The notes under the pieces: generated by a model | Seen by the model: the letters and a program-made list of their open reading frames with translations, nothing else | Told to the model about the DNA's origin: nothing | The model's database searches: none | Part shown: positions 1 through 11,215 of the stretch, one piece after another | How the letters are laid out: each line of letters begins with the position of its first letter | How positions within the stretch are numbered: the stretch's first letter is position 1 | Position numbers and translations under genes: made by a program | Source of the DNA: Ottelia alismoides | Taxonomy: Eukaryota > Streptophyta > Magnoliopsida > Alismatales > Hydrocharitaceae | Assembly (NCBI GenBank): GCA_037367405.1 | Contig: JAZKJV010010627.1 | Coordinates: forward strand, 1,054,001 to 1,118,000 | DNA: 64,000 bases | Reading direction: 5' to 3'

Positions 1-3000
1 GAACAAAGAACTGACAATCTCTCCCTTTTTAATTATGATAAAATCATCCAAAAGCTTAAAGAAATGTAATCAATTAAGTTTAATAATTTCAAATCAAACT
101 TGAATAAGTCAAAATACATCAAATTAATTAATCAATAAAAGTTTAAATTTTTATTTTAATTTCTCCCCTTACTAAAGGGATCATAAAACTTCCTTTAATT
201 TTTTTAAAGAAAGTAAGGTGAATGATGAGTATAATTTTTTTTATATTCTTTTCTCCCCCTTAATACAAAGTCTCTTAATTTGTAAGTCGAATTTGGTGGA
301 GATTCAAAGACCCTCAGGAGACGATTCTGGTGGAGATCGAGCGAGATCTTCTCGACTGAATTTCAGTGGAGCCAGCCTTCAAGCGAGTTCTTCTAGCGTA
401 CCCAACCACTGTCCGATCAAGAACGGAGATGTCGGATTCAATCAAGGTCATTCAAAAAGCTCCAAATATACATCGTCGATCGGATTCTCCAGACTAGATC
501 CAAGCCATCCGCATGCGTTGAGCTGAACCGTCAGATCAAGCTAAGGATCAAACCTCCGTCGTCCAATACGAGACATGGATCGGTAGACCTTTTATTCTCC
601 AGCCCCTGCACTAATTTATTTTGCAGATACGTCCTTAAAAGGACAATTGTAACACTGTGTGTTTTGAACAATTGCATTAAGGCCCTCGTTTTGTGTGTTA
701 TTCTCATCTTAGTCCGGTTTGAATTGAAACACATGCAACCCCCGTGACATTGTGAAGTTTTTGTAATAAAGGACATGCACTTCTCTATTATTGTTTGCCC
801 CCTAAAATAAAATAATTGCATAAAAGTTCGTGCCAACGTGAGTCACGGGCGTTGGCATGCACCATTCTTAGAAAAATTGCACCTTCATCCTCGTAATTAT
901 TGTTTTATTATTAATTTAGTCCTCTAAATAAATTTAATTGCATTTTAGTCCCTCTGAAGTAAAATTTTATTTTACGTGTTAATTTTAATTAATAAATAGT
1001 AAAACTTCATTAAAAAATCCCAAAAATTCTTCTCAAGTTCATGCTAATTAGTTCTTTCGTTACTAATTTTGTATTTTGTATTTTTTATTTTAATAAATCA
1101 AAAATCACAAAAATAATCCCAGTTTTATTAGAAAATTAATATAAATTAGAAAAAAACCTTTTGAAAAATCCTGAAAAAATATTGTGTGCGTGTTATTTTA
1201 TTTTATTTTTTGTATAAATTCATTTGCTAATTCCATATAATAACTAAAAAATTATAAAACACTTAAAATACCTAAAAATTCATATTAAATTAAATAAAGT
1301 CTAAAAAATCAGAAAAGTGCTTTCAGGGAAATGTGAAAAATCCTTTTCATTTTTGTATAAATTCTTTTAAGTTTTGATTTCATTTCTTATTTTAAAATCA
1401 CAAATACTTCGCATTATTTTCTATTTATTGTTCTCCCTAATTTTAATGATTTTGAAAATCTTTAAAAAAATGTCAAAAATTCACAAAAAATAGAAAAATA
1501 TTAAAAACTTGAACATAATTTTATCTGAATTCTCTATTTATTTTTGCTATATTTTAAAAATATGAAAAATCTTGCTTTCCTTATATTTTTTCTTATTCCT
1601 TTATTTGTTTTATTTTCTTTTCTTAATAATATAAAAATTTGCAAAACTAAAAAATATAAGAAAAAAACAAAATCAGAAAAGCTCACAAACATAGAAAAAT
1701 AAAAATTCATAAAATAAATAAAAAGACAAAAAATCACAAAAACCAAGAGTAGTGTGCATAGAATTCTTTCTTTTATTTCATTGATTTAATAACCCTCGAG
1801 ATTTTGTAGCCTCTCTTAGCTCGATCATGCACGCTATATATGTAAATAAAAGAGCAATTTCTTTTGCTTACATTTCATTAATTTATTTTTGGTTAGAGGA
1901 TTAGATAAAAAATTTTGTTTGATGCTTCTTTGAGTTGCGATGACGGTTTCACCTTGTGATTAATTCCATTAAATAAAAACACAAAAATCAGTGTTCGATA
2001 GGTGATATGTTATGAGGGTGCGTGGAACTCAAAGGAATGAAGAGGTTTCTAGTTTGGGACAACAGAGATATATTGGAGGTTCCTAAATGGGAACCTGATT
2101 TTTGCAGGAATTTTTTGAAGTTTAGTATTTCTGCATGGATTCGGACATTTGTGATATCGGTCGTGTATATCAACAATTTCATAGTCTAATAGCTTTCACA
2201 AAACTTATCACAAGTAAAATCAGGAGGGGCGAGACGCAAAGGTGTAGTGGTATACCATAAACCCTAATCCAAACGTGGGAGTCTTCCTCCAACGTCGCTG
2301 CCCATATTAAACATTCCATGGCATGAGCGATCTTCTTATAGTGAATGTAGTGAGGAATGATGCATATAGAAGTCCTCGGGGTTCATTCTTCAAGTTTGAG
2401 CAAGTATTTCTTCATACCCAAGATGAAAAAGGATTCAAAATTTTCCTCACTAAGCTGGAGTTTAGATAGTTGAGGACCTTGTTGGACGACAAGAGACATC
2501 ATTAAGTCCAGAGGATCACACATGACTTGAGCGTGGATTCACAATCCTTGATGTCCTTGCATTACTCAAGCCTCCACAAAGCCATGCAAGTGATAGAGTC
2601 TTCCGATATCCACATCAGCGGGAGAGGAGCATCTGCCATGCTGTGGAACAGAAGCTTGTTATGATTTCTTGTGTGGTGATGTGAGGGATAGATATAGTAA
2701 TCCTTGATATTAGGACAAACCCTTGTTATATGTTAGTTCTTGCCACTTCGAAAACATCGTATGTTGTACGGGCATTGCTTCCGAAAATGGCCACGCCTCC
2801 CACCCAACGAAAACATATTAACGCCTCATGGACCCTTGGTGCACGGGAAAACGAAAAGTCTCAACATGCGTAATGCATGAGAATTCCAAAGATATCATCC
2901 GACGAGAGATCTCCCATACACAATTCCTTACCCCTTTTCTTGGGACTCGCAACAACATCACCTATAAGTAGGTAGGAGCGCCATTGTGGGTGCCCTCTTT

Positions 3001-3413
3001 AAGATTAACCCTTATACAATGGGCAGTTTCGCAGGTCTTTACGCAACGATCCCGATTGATCTCGATGTTTGAAAGTGGACTCTTTTGTGTTTTGTCATTT
3101 TTGCAGTTCGGAAAAAGGATAGAGATATACTGTTTCTTACAGAAGGATCTCTTTCTTGCCTTATGAAAAAGAGTTCAAAACCTCCAAGTGAAGCAGCTCA
3201 ATTTTGGATCATTAGTATGTTTATCCATGTTCATCAAGGTAGATGACACATGCTGAAGCGACTTATCAAACTTTTTCCAGATCAGACTTTTCCCTACAGT
3301 GAATAAGGAAGTTGACATCATTTTTTACGTCAAAGCTCTTATGAAGGCTCTTCAAGTATGTTCGACCATGCTTTAGCGATGAGTAGATCTAGAGGTTTAT
3401 ATTACTCACTGAG
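1..3413. other. Upstream region, no gene recognised
   Basis: The first ~2.2 kb is very A/T-rich with only short chance open frames. Positions 2200-3400 are of more even composition and also full of stops in every frame; on the minus strand around 2230-2330 there is a faint resemblance to plant LINE ORF1 text, too weak to call. No LTR pair, TSD or conserved domain could be supported. It probably is intergenic DNA 5' of the CENH3 gene with old repeat debris (inference). Confidence 0.4.
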
Positions 3414-3416
3414 GTA

Positions 3417-3539
3417 GGGTCTGTTTGGTTGCAGGGTTGGGCATGGTTGGCCCAACCTTGATTACTATTCACAAGGATACTTCCTCCTCACAGATTACTA
3501 TTCACCCATCCCAACCCAACCCTGCAACCAAACATGCCC
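3417..3539. mobile_element. Tourist-like MITE (PIF/Harbinger type) upstream of CENH3
   Basis: A 123-bp element whose two ends are inverted repeats of about 25 bp with two mismatches: the left end begins GGGTCTGTTTGGTTGCAGGG and the right end is the complement of GGGCATGTTTGGTTGCAGGG. It is flanked by the 3-bp direct repeat GTA (3414-3416 and 3540-3542). Short length, GGG..TGTTTGG ends and a 3-bp target duplication fit Tourist/PIF-Harbinger MITEs, although those usually duplicate TAA or TTA. It has no coding capacity. It ends about 350 bp before the CENH3 start codon, so it may lie in or near the promoter. Confidence 0.75.
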
Positions 3540-3542
3540 GTA

Positions 3543-3888
3543 GAGTTTAGATTTTTCGTCATTTAGGCGCTTAGATGGTCCAAAGTGAACGACCCATCAA
3601 AAGTTTCGATGGCGGCCAAGGGACAAAGGAAGCCTCAGCCAGTGTATACGGAGTGCAGAGATCCCAAGCCTTCCCTCAAGCGAGATCCCAAGCTTGCCTG
3701 AGCAGCAGGACAGCGGGCACGGAGGTGGGTAAAAATAAAATAATTACAGAGGCATCACTCGCTTCCCTCCACAAGTTCCATTTCCCTCCTCACGCAACGG
3801 GAAGATCCTAATTTCAAAATCGCCCTGTGGGATTCCCCCAACTTTGAGTAGGGCCCTCTTTCATCTCTCCCCTCCCCCGCTCCAGTCT
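3543..3888 (+). promoter_or_regulatory. Presumed CENH3 promoter and 5' UTR
   Basis: This 346-bp stretch separates the Tourist-like MITE from the CENH3 ATG. It becomes C/T-rich (CCCTCTTTCATCTCTCCCC-like text) over the last ~50 bp, as is common for plant 5' UTRs. An A/T patch near 3728-3745 (TAAAAATAAAATAATT) could serve as a TATA region. No exact E2F consensus was found. The assignment rests only on position; no transcription start can be read from the sequence. Confidence 0.35.
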
Positions 3889-3976
3889 ATGGCGAGGGTA
3901 AAGCACTTCTCCTCCGGACCTCGCAGCCGTGCGAGAAGGAAGAAGCTGCCCGCTGCTCCCCCTCCCACCCCTCCAG
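3889..3976 (+). CDS. CENH3: CENH3 exon 1 (centromeric histone H3, N-terminal tail)
   Basis: Encodes 29 residues plus one base of the next codon. The start MARVKH resembles the MARTKH start of plant CENH3 rather than the MARTKQTARKS of canonical H3. The tail continues basic (SRARRKK) and then proline/alanine-rich (LPAAPPPTPP). The ATG at 3889 is chosen because it gives this start; an upstream in-frame ATG at 3844 would add 15 unlikely residues. The exon ends CCAG with a GT donor at 3977, phase 1. CENH3 replaces H3 in centromeric nucleosomes and specifies the kinetochore site; its tail is fast-evolving in all plants, so low similarity here is expected. Spliced to exon 2 it keeps the frame open. 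It could also be a diverged paralogue or a decaying copy. Confidence 0.8.
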
Positions 3977-4047
3977 GTCCTCCTCCCCTTCTTATACTAC
4001 AAGCGCCCTCTGTAGCTTTTGGTCTAACAGCCGGTGTTTGCTCTCAG
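3977..4047 (+). other. CENH3 intron 1 (71 bp)
   Basis: It starts GTCCTC and ends TTTGCTCTCAG, with a possible branch site GGTCTAAC about 25 bp before the acceptor and a pyrimidine-rich end. Reading through it in frame loses the histone sequence, while removing it joins the proline-rich tail to the alanine/glutamate-rich tail with a single Glu codon across the junction. At 71 bp it is near the lower limit for plant introns. An acceptor two bases downstream (CAGAG) would shift the frame and is disfavoured. Confidence 0.65.
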
Positions 4048-4214
4048 AGGCGACTGCAGGTGAAGCAACGCAAGAGCATACTACAACGGAGCCGTCCACG
4101 TCGGGGAAGAAGAAGAAGTATCGCTACCGCCCGGGGACTGCCGCACTCCGTGAGATCCGCAAGCTGCAGAAGACATGGAACCTACTCATCCCCGCAGCTC
4201 CCTTCATCAGGACT
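4048..4214 (+). CDS. CENH3: CENH3 exon 2 (tail end and alpha-N helix)
   Basis: Completes the tail (EATAGEATQEH.., then the basic run GKKKK) and enters the histone fold: YRYRPGTAALREIRK matches the YRPGTVALREIR block shared by all H3 proteins, followed by LQKTWNLLIPAAPFIRT. The text LIPAAPFIR, in place of LIRKLPFQR of canonical H3, is typical of plant CENH3 and is the main reason for the name. The exon is 167 nt, ends in phase 0 and is followed by a consensus donor ACT|GTGAGT at 4215. Reading on into the intron gives a stop after about 58 residues, as an unspliced read-through would. The next exon lies 38.95 kb downstream. Confidence 0.88.
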
Positions 4215-4821
4215 GTGAGTTTTTTGTTTTTTTCGCGGAGAATAGAGGGAGGATTCCCAGGAGAACTCTCGTTCATAAAAAAGGAGGTTGCGACCAAAAT
4301 GAGTTGTTTTCCAAATAGCCAGTCTCTTCACAAAATACTTCAGCTGAAGAAAAAAAGACCAAAATATTTTAGCAGGGAAAGAAAGTAGCACTAAAAATTG
4401 ACAATGATGATTTTGTAATAAGCGTAGAGTCTTCTCATGACCGTAGGCGCATTTAACCTTTGATATCCTTAAAGAGCTTAAGACCTCAAATTTCTTGAAT
4501 AGCTCTAAAGTGAGAATTTGAAAGCGAGGGTGTTGATTCAACTAAAATAAGTAAAATAGAAAATTTGAGATTAGTCAACACAATTGATCTAACTCGGGTT
4601 TAGATGCACTTCAAGAATTCCGTCGCACCTTTCTTCCCAGATGAACAGATGAACATGAAGATTGTAAAAATAGAATGCAAATGACACCCATTTATGCTAT
4701 TTAGAAATGGCAGGGAATGGTGCAAGATTTTTTCATGTGAACAGTTACTTTTCATCTGAGGTGGAGAGGTCACAATTATTGAAGAGGTGAAGCGCTAATT
4801 CTCATTTCTGATACATATAAT

Positions 4822-4964
4822 TGTGGAGATATTTATATAGTCTATGTACCGTTTCTGTTAACTTTATTTTCTTTGTTTCATCTTATGTAATTTACCTATA
4901 GGTCTTCTCTATGTAAGAGAGCCTAGGGTTCTTTGGAATAATAACACATCCTTTTCTCCCAACA
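4822..4964 (+). repeat. Copia-1 5' LTR
   Basis: Begins TGTGGAGATATTTATATAG and ends CCCAACA, immediately followed by the primer-binding site. It contains the TATA-like text CTATGTAAGAGAGCC (TATATAAGAGAGCC in the 3' copy), which is the likely promoter, and the AATAATAACA end. It differs from the 3' LTR at four sites and holds 11 bp missing there. Confidence 0.9.
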
Positions 4965-5329
4965 TGGTATCAGAACCAAAACCCTAGTCCACCTCTCCCG
5001 CCGCCGACGCCCCCCCCTCCTCCTCCTCCTCTCTCTCTCTCGCCGGCTCCTCTCTCCCGCCGTCGGCCTCTCCACCACCCTCCCACCACCAGCCCTCCTC
5101 TCGCCGGCTCCTCTCTCCCGCCGCCACCACCCTCCCGCATCCGCCCCCCCTCCCACCTCCGGCACCTCTCCACCATCGGCACCTCTTCACCGCTGGTTGT
5201 TTCCCGCCGCCGGCCCTATTATATCTATGGGTTTGAGTGCATAGATTTACATATACACTTAGATCCTATGGTGTTTATGTAGACATTTGTTCTTTGGTCT
5301 ACAAACTCTAGTTCTATATCTCCGGCAAT
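4965..5329 (+). other. Copia-1 leader with pyrimidine-rich low-complexity tract
   Basis: Lies between the primer-binding site and the gag ATG. Positions 5000-5200 are almost pure C/T with repeated CTCTCTCCCGCCG and CACCACC units; the complementary strand is open in three frames (Arg/Gly-rich), which reflects composition and not genes. Similar GC-rich low-complexity leaders occupy the same place in the other copia elements of the window. Confidence 0.7.
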
Positions 5330-8300
5330 ATGTCAGAAAACAAGATCGATATGCCCTCTATAGGCGCTTTCAAAGGTCCAGCGCCAATCGTCAAGATGGA
5401 TGGGACGAACTATGAGCTCTGGGTGATGCAGTTCATGAGTCTCATGAAGTCGAACGGTAAGAAGCACATTCTTACCGAAGATAAGCCGACAAAGAAGACT
5501 GGGGTTTATGCATCCTGGGAGGCTGGTGATTCATACGCCAAAGTCTGGCTTTCAGGCACACTGTCGATGAAGATTGCCAATGATGTTCTCCATCAGTCCA
5601 ATGCTAAGGCAATGTGGGACATACTTGCAGCAACATATTTGCAGGTGCGAAATGAGATCAAGATCCTTCAACTTCAGCATGACATATTTACAGTCAAGCA
5701 GAATGGACGACCAGTTCACTCCTTATATACATCCTTGCGAGGGATGTTTTAGAAGTTCTACAACATCATTCCTCTTACGACGACTCCAGAGTAGCAGAAG
5801 ACCTTTTAGAATGCTACCATGGTGGGGGTCCTACTTGCGGCACTTGACCTTGAATATGATGCTGCTCGCTCGCAGATTCTTGCAGATGCTACCATTCCTC
5901 CTGTAGAGGAAGTTTACTGCAGACTCAGTCGCATTACAGTCTCGTCCAATGCTTCTACTCAGCCTCCTTCGACGATGGCTGCCTCCAGAGGCAGAGGAGT
6001 CTCCTCTTCCTTCCGTGGCCGTGGTCCTCGTGGTAGAGGTGGTCGTTTTAGTTAGCCGTGCACCTTTTGTCATTGCCCAGGTCACGCAGAGGATACATGC
6101 TATTCTAAGCATGGTTTTCCGGCCTCGACACGTGTAGCGAGCATGTTGCATCTCCATCAGCATGTGCTTTAGATCAGAGGTTCGAGGAGCTCGTTGCTAG
6201 GTTGCGTGACATTATGTCCCCCGCCTCTAGAGAATCTCTACGAGGCACCTCGAATATTGCTGCTTCAGCCTTTGCCAGTACATTTGCCACTGCTAGCACC
6301 TCAGGTAGTGCTTATGCTTTTACCTCATGATATGGGTCTGACGTATCAGATTGGATTGTGGACTTCGGCGCGATACATCATCTCTGCCGAGACAGAGATA
6401 AACTTACGTCATATAGGGAGATTCCACCAGGACGATCCGTAGTGATAACAGATGGGACACATTCCCCCATTATTGATCAGGGGGAGATTACTTTATCGTC
6501 TTCCATGCGTCTACATAATCTGTTACATGCTCCAGATTTTTCGATGAATTTACTTTCTATCAGTCAGATTATGAAGGATTTGCACTGTCGCGCTATATTT
6601 GACCCATCGTCTCTTATTTTTCAGGACATTCTTACGGGCATGGTGATTGGCTCTGGCTCTGAGCAGGATGATCTTTATCGTCTGGTCCGGAACTCCTATG
6701 CTGGCGTCTCCTCTCACTCAAGTGGACCAGTCTCTCCTTTTACATGGCATCTACGCTTTGGTCACCTCCCTCTTCAGAAGATGCGCCATATCTTACCTCA
6801 GATTTCACCAAGTTCTTCCTTTCAGTGTGAAGCATGTCAATTGGGAAAGCACCATAGATCTAGCTTCCCTAGTCATCAGTCTCGGAGCAGTAGCTCCCCT
6901 TTTGAGTTATTTCATGTTGACATTTGGGGTCCGAGTCGTGTTCCTGATCACCAGGGACACATGTTTTATCTTGTTGTCGTTGATGATTTTTCTCGACTGT
7001 CTTGGATATTTTTGTTGAAGAATAATTCTGAAGCAGGGGATGCGATCAAAAATCTTATAAATGAAGTGCAGAATGTTTTTTCCTCTACTGTGAAATATGT
7101 GCGTACGGATAATGCGTTGGAATTTTGCGCTCATTCTCTCTCACATTTCTTCTCATCTCGTGACATTATCCATCAGACTACACGTGCTTACACATCTCAA
7201 CAGAATGGCGTTGCTGAGAGAAAGCATCGTCATATTCTTGATATCACTCGGATTCTACTCATCTAGAGTTGTGCACCCATCTCTTTTTGGGGAGATGCAA
7301 TCCTTACAGCATGCTACCTTGTGAATCGTATGCCATCTTCAATATTAGGTGAGAAAATTCCTCTTACTATTGTCTTTACTGATAAGGAATTATTCTCACT
7401 TACTCCTCGTATCTTTGATGCTGTTGCCTTCGTTCACCAGTTGTCTCCGGGACTTGACAAGCTCTCACTTAGGGCTGTCAAGTGTGTTTTTGTTGGTTGC
7501 TCTCAGACTCAGAAGGGTTACCGATGTTATGATACTGTAAACAGGAAATATTTTGTCAGTGCTGATGTCACATTTTTCAAGTCTGTTATGTATTTCTCCC
7601 CTGCAGGTGACAGGTTGGCCTCGTCTGCATCTGATGATGAGATCTATGTCCCTCCTCCCCCTTCGTGTCCACCATCTCCCATTCCTGTTCCCGTTATCAT
7701 ACCACCACCACCACCGCCACCTCCACAACCACCTGTATCAACCTTGCCAAAATTCTATACATGTCGGTTTGTCCTTGCTCATGGTGCTCATCAATCATCC
7801 AACATGTCTCAGGTTTGTCCATATATTACTACTAATGATGGGTCTGATAATGTGCAAGTGCAGGGATGATCATTGCAGGAGAATAGTAGACCGACAACTA
7901 TAGTTTCTGATGATTTGGATGCCCCTATTGCCATACGGAAGAAGAAGCGTACCTGTGCATCATACCCACCTGCCTCACAGGTTTCCTTCCATCGTCTCAC
8001 AGGGGACTTTCAGAAGTTTGCTGTGGCACAATCAGCCGTGGAGATACCACGGACTCATTAGGATGCCTTGGACTGCTGGCGTTCTGCTATGGAGGAGGAA
8101 ATGGCTGCTTTACAGTCGTGGGGTACATGGAGTTTAGTTACCGCTCCACCAGGAGCATCGGTTGTTAGCTGTAAATAGGTGTTCACTGTCAAATATCATG
8201 CAGATGGTAGCCTTGATCGTTATAAGGCTAGGCTAATAGCACGAGGGTTCACTCAAGCATACGATGTTGATTATATGGACACCTTCTCTCTAGTTGCACG

Positions 8301-9572
8301 TCATTCGACTCTATGTGTCCTTCTGTCAGTTGTTGTGGTACGTGATTGGCCCTTGTTTCAGCTCGATGTTAAGAATGCTTTCTTGTACGTCGATCTGCAG
8401 GTAGAAGTCTACATGCAACAACCTCTGGGGTTTGCTGCTGAGGGGGAGAGTCACATGGTGTGTAGACTTCACAAGGCGATATATGGTCTTAAACAAAGCC
8501 CACGGGCGTGGTTTCAGAAGCTTTCCCATCTATTGAAAAGCAAGGGTTCAAAAGATCAAATGCAGATCATTCTTTGTTCGTCCAGGAGACTTCTAGAGGT
8601 ACCGTGGTCATCATGGTGTATGTAGATGATATACTGGTTACAGGAGACGATACACAGGGGATAAAGATGGCAAAAGAGTTTATGGGCCATCAGTTTGTTA
8701 CTGAGGATCTTGGCACTCTACGATATTTTTTGGGGTTGGAGTTTGCCAGGAATGCGCAACGCCTTGTGATGACCCAAAGGAAGTACATTACATATATGCT
8801 TATTGAGATGGGCCTGATTAGGTGTCGACCCTCAACGACTCCTATGGACCCCAGCATGAAGTTATATGATAATGATACAGATGAGGTTGACAGGAGAAGA
8901 TACAGAGAAATGGTGGGTAAGCTTCTCTATATTACGATCACCAAACCTGATATCGCTTTTGCAGTAAGTCGGGTAAATCAGTTTATGGAACAGCCTAGAC
9001 AAGTACATATGGATGCCATGTACATGATACCAAGGTATCTAAGGTTGTCTCCAGGCACATGATTGCTGTTCAGAAATGAAACAAACATTTTTATTTCTGC
9101 ATGTGCTGATGCAGATTATGTAGGATGCCCTAAGGATCGAAAGTCTATTTCAGGTTTTGCAGTGTTTGCGGGTAGTTCTTTGGTTTCTTGGAAAAACAGG
9201 AAACAAACAGTGATGGCTAGATCTAGTGCTGAATCTGAATATAGGGCCATGGGACAAGCAAGCACTGAGATGATGTGGGTTCGAGCTGTATTAGAAGATT
9301 TGCATATAGATGTACCTCTACCCATGCAGCTACAATGCGACAATCAAGCCGCGCTATTTATTGCTAATAATCTTGCTTTTCATGAAAAAACGAAACATAT
9401 TGAGGTAGACTGCTACTACACTAGAGATATGATCCATAAGGGCTTGATTTCTACTTCTGATGTCAGTTCAGGAGAGCAGACTGCCGACATCTTCACAAAG
9501 CCATTGCTTAGAGGGCCATTCCAGAAGTGTTCTTCCAAGCTGAGCATGATTGATATCTATGCTCCATCTTGA
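5330..9572 (+). pseudogene. Copia-1 gag-pol polyprotein, inactivated
   Basis: ATG 5330 starts gag (core to ~5990, with the MWDILAATY block). A zinc knuckle CX2CX4HX4C lies at 6059-6100. The protease site reads D-F-G at 6361-6369 instead of D-S-G. Integrase follows (HHCC region 6750-6850, core with VDDFSR, RTDNALE and QQNGVAERKH to ~7260). RT begins at MEEEMAALQ (~8090) with an intact YVDD (8619-8630). RNase H (ADADYVGCPKDRKS, CDNQAALFIANN) ends at the stop 9570-9572. Lesions: in-frame stops at 5750, 5792, 5807, 6053, 6328, 7264, 7867, 8059, 8176 and 9060, and frameshifts near 6140 and 8537 (one base lost). Most stops look like C-to-T or G-to-A changes (CAG/TGG/CGA/GGA to stop), as expected from decay of methylated cytosines. 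Confidence 0.92.
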
Positions 9573-9579
9573 GGGGGAG

Positions 9580-9711
9580 TGTGGAGATATTTATATAGTC
9601 TTTGTACCGTTTCTGTTAACTTTATTTTCTTTGTTCCATCTTATGTAATTTACCCATAGGTCTTCTCTATATAAGAGAGCCTAGGGTTCTTTGGAATAAT
9701 AACACCTCCCA
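9580..9711 (+). repeat. Copia-1 3' LTR
   Basis: Begins TGTGGAGATATTTATATAG right after the polypurine tract and ends CTCCCA before the TSD copy ATAAT. It is shorter than the 5' LTR because of an 11-bp loss just before its end. Confidence 0.9.
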
Positions 9712-9724
9712 ATAATATTGCAAT

Positions 9725-10690
9725 TGTTTTTTTTTAAAGAAAAAGGAGCTTCCACCATACACCATATAGGTTTGTGCTAAGAAACTTCACCATTAATCAC
9801 AAGATTTACAATAAAAGTCTAAGGATAGTCCAAATTATTACATGCACCAACTTCCGGTTAACGCCCTAGGTGAGCAATAACATTTCCACAATATAAATGC
9901 TCATTATGAAAAATCACCCTATTCCTAGCCAACCACAATGCATAGACGATAGCTATCAAACTCGATCTCCCAATTTCGATCCCCTCCAATTAGTGCAAGT
10001 GGTTTCCGACATTGATTCGTCATTGCTTAACACATCTTGTGTGAGGCCACTTCTCGTCCAGACCTCCTTGGAGCTTTTACAAGTGAAGAAGAGGTCATCC
10101 AAATCTTCCACATTACCAGAACATCGTGCACATGCTTCTGATGTATTCGGAAAAATATGAACGATTCTTGTCCCCGTCATAAGGCGCTCGTGCCTAAGTA
10201 TCCAGAGAAATACCTTGACACTCAATGGGATCTTCCACCTCCAAATTCATCTCCAGTCGTCATCACTACCACTTGGATCAAAGGGCATCACTCCCACAAT
10301 GGACATATAGGTCTTTCGAATCGAGAAACATCCATTGTACCAGCTCCAACAATCATGACCCTCAGTTGAGCCCTCCGTATCCTCCACCATGGACAACATC
10401 TCCACCAAGTTCCCCACCCGTTGATCAGAGATATCAGAATGAAATGTCGGGAAGATGGATGGATCATCCCAAACATCAGCCACAGAAGCATTCGGATCCG
10501 TTACAAGAGCCACTAAACATGGGAATCTCCACGGGAAAACCCCTTTCTCTGACACTCTTCATGCGAAATAAAAAACCATGACCATCACCTTTTAAAACCA
10601 CACGTTGACACCTCGAGGTGATGCCTTTTAAAATCATGCCCAGGAGGATGGTTCTAGTAGGGGTACGGAAAGTTTTTTATTCCAATTTCG
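9725..10690 (-). pseudogene. L1-type LINE 3' fragment
   Basis: Read on the minus strand, 10247-10555 encodes the region between RT and C-terminus of plant LINEs (GVFPWRFPCLVALVTD, then ISDQRVGNLVEML), and 9956-10225 encodes the zinc-binding domain (KVFLWILRHERLMT, then C-x2-C and LFFTCKSSKEVW). A run of T at about 9727-9735 on the + strand marks the poly(A) end, about 15 bp beyond Copia-1. It is 5'-truncated, with stops and frameshifts. The upstream limit near 10690 is approximate and no clear TSD was found. Confidence 0.75.
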
Positions 10691-11013
10691 AAGTCCTTTT
10701 ATGTTTTTGTCAAAAATAGGTCTCCACGTATATGCGAAGTGTTTTTATTCAACATGAGGTAGCCCATATAATATATCAGGAAGTTTTGGATGTTGAAACA
10801 TACGATGTTTGGGAAGTGTTGAGCTTCAGATTGTTGCATGAGAACCGGAGAAATAGTATATTTTTCCTTATTAACGTTAAGATTCGCTATATGTTTTTAG
10901 GATATTGGACATGCTAGTGACATTTTTGCGATGAATAAGAGGGGGAAGGAGCGATGTTTTTGCGATGAATAAGAGGGGGAAGGACGGTCTCCAGTCTTAA
11001 GTCGAGAGGGTTA
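10691..11013. other. Unassigned intronic spacer
   Basis: No coding domain is recognisable. A unit containing GCGATGAATAAGAGGGGGAA is tandemly repeated twice at about 10926-10975. The stretch separates the LINE fragment from the LTR of Copia-2. Confidence 0.4.
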
Positions 11014-11215
11014 TGTAGAGAAACGAAGTGAATGCAACGGAATGAATTTTATTCATGGGGTAGGGTTTTTTATAATTTATATAACGTGAAATCCTAAGGT
11101 CCAATGGATGACAAATACATAATACTCCACGTAGGGTTACACGTAGAAGGGAGTACATGGAAATAGACTAGGCATGGAAATAAACTAAAAACAAGAACCT
11201 CTAATAACATCAACA
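11014..11215 (-). repeat. Copia-2 3' LTR (start approximate)
   Basis: On the + strand it runs from about TGTAGAGAAACGAAG to ..AACATCAACA directly before the polypurine tract complement. The inner border is firm; the outer border is inferred from the TG start, because no second LTR copy is available for comparison. Confidence 0.55.

Larger units (their letters stand above)
4822..9711 (+). mobile_element. Copia-1: Ty1/copia LTR retrotransposon, complete but decayed
   Basis: The element has short LTRs (143 and 132 bp), a primer-binding site TGGTATCAGAACC directly after the 5' LTR (4965), one gag-pol reading frame in the copia order gag-protease-integrase-RT-RNase H, and a polypurine tract GAGGGGGAG at 9571. 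It is flanked by the perfect 5-bp TSD ATAAT (4817-4821 and 9712-9716), so both ends are original. Total 4.89 kb. Small size, short LTRs and tRNA-Met priming suit the Ale/Retrofit-type copia lineage (inference; a tree of the RT domain would decide). The LTRs differ at about 4 positions plus an 11-bp gap near the 3' end. Its gag (MPSIGAFKGPAP) is closest to Copia-4. It lies in CENH3 intron 2, ~600 bp after exon 2. Confidence 0.93.

Noticed and set aside
218..836. Two ~100-codon open frames near the left end
   Set aside because: No domain, no supporting splice structure or repeats; lengths are within chance expectation.
831..857. Hairpin TGCCAACG..CGTTGGCA
   Set aside because: Eight-base arms with a 12-base loop in A/T-rich DNA with no transcript evidence; expected by chance in 64 kb.
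4923..5190. Three overlapping minus-strand open frames, Arg/Gly-rich
   Set aside because: They are antisense to the C/T-rich leader of Copia-1; low-complexity composition removes stops in all frames.
9717..9727. Target duplication CATATAATAT for the LINE fragment at 9725-10690
   Set aside because: A similar text occurs near 10770, but it does not abut either LINE end, so it is probably chance.
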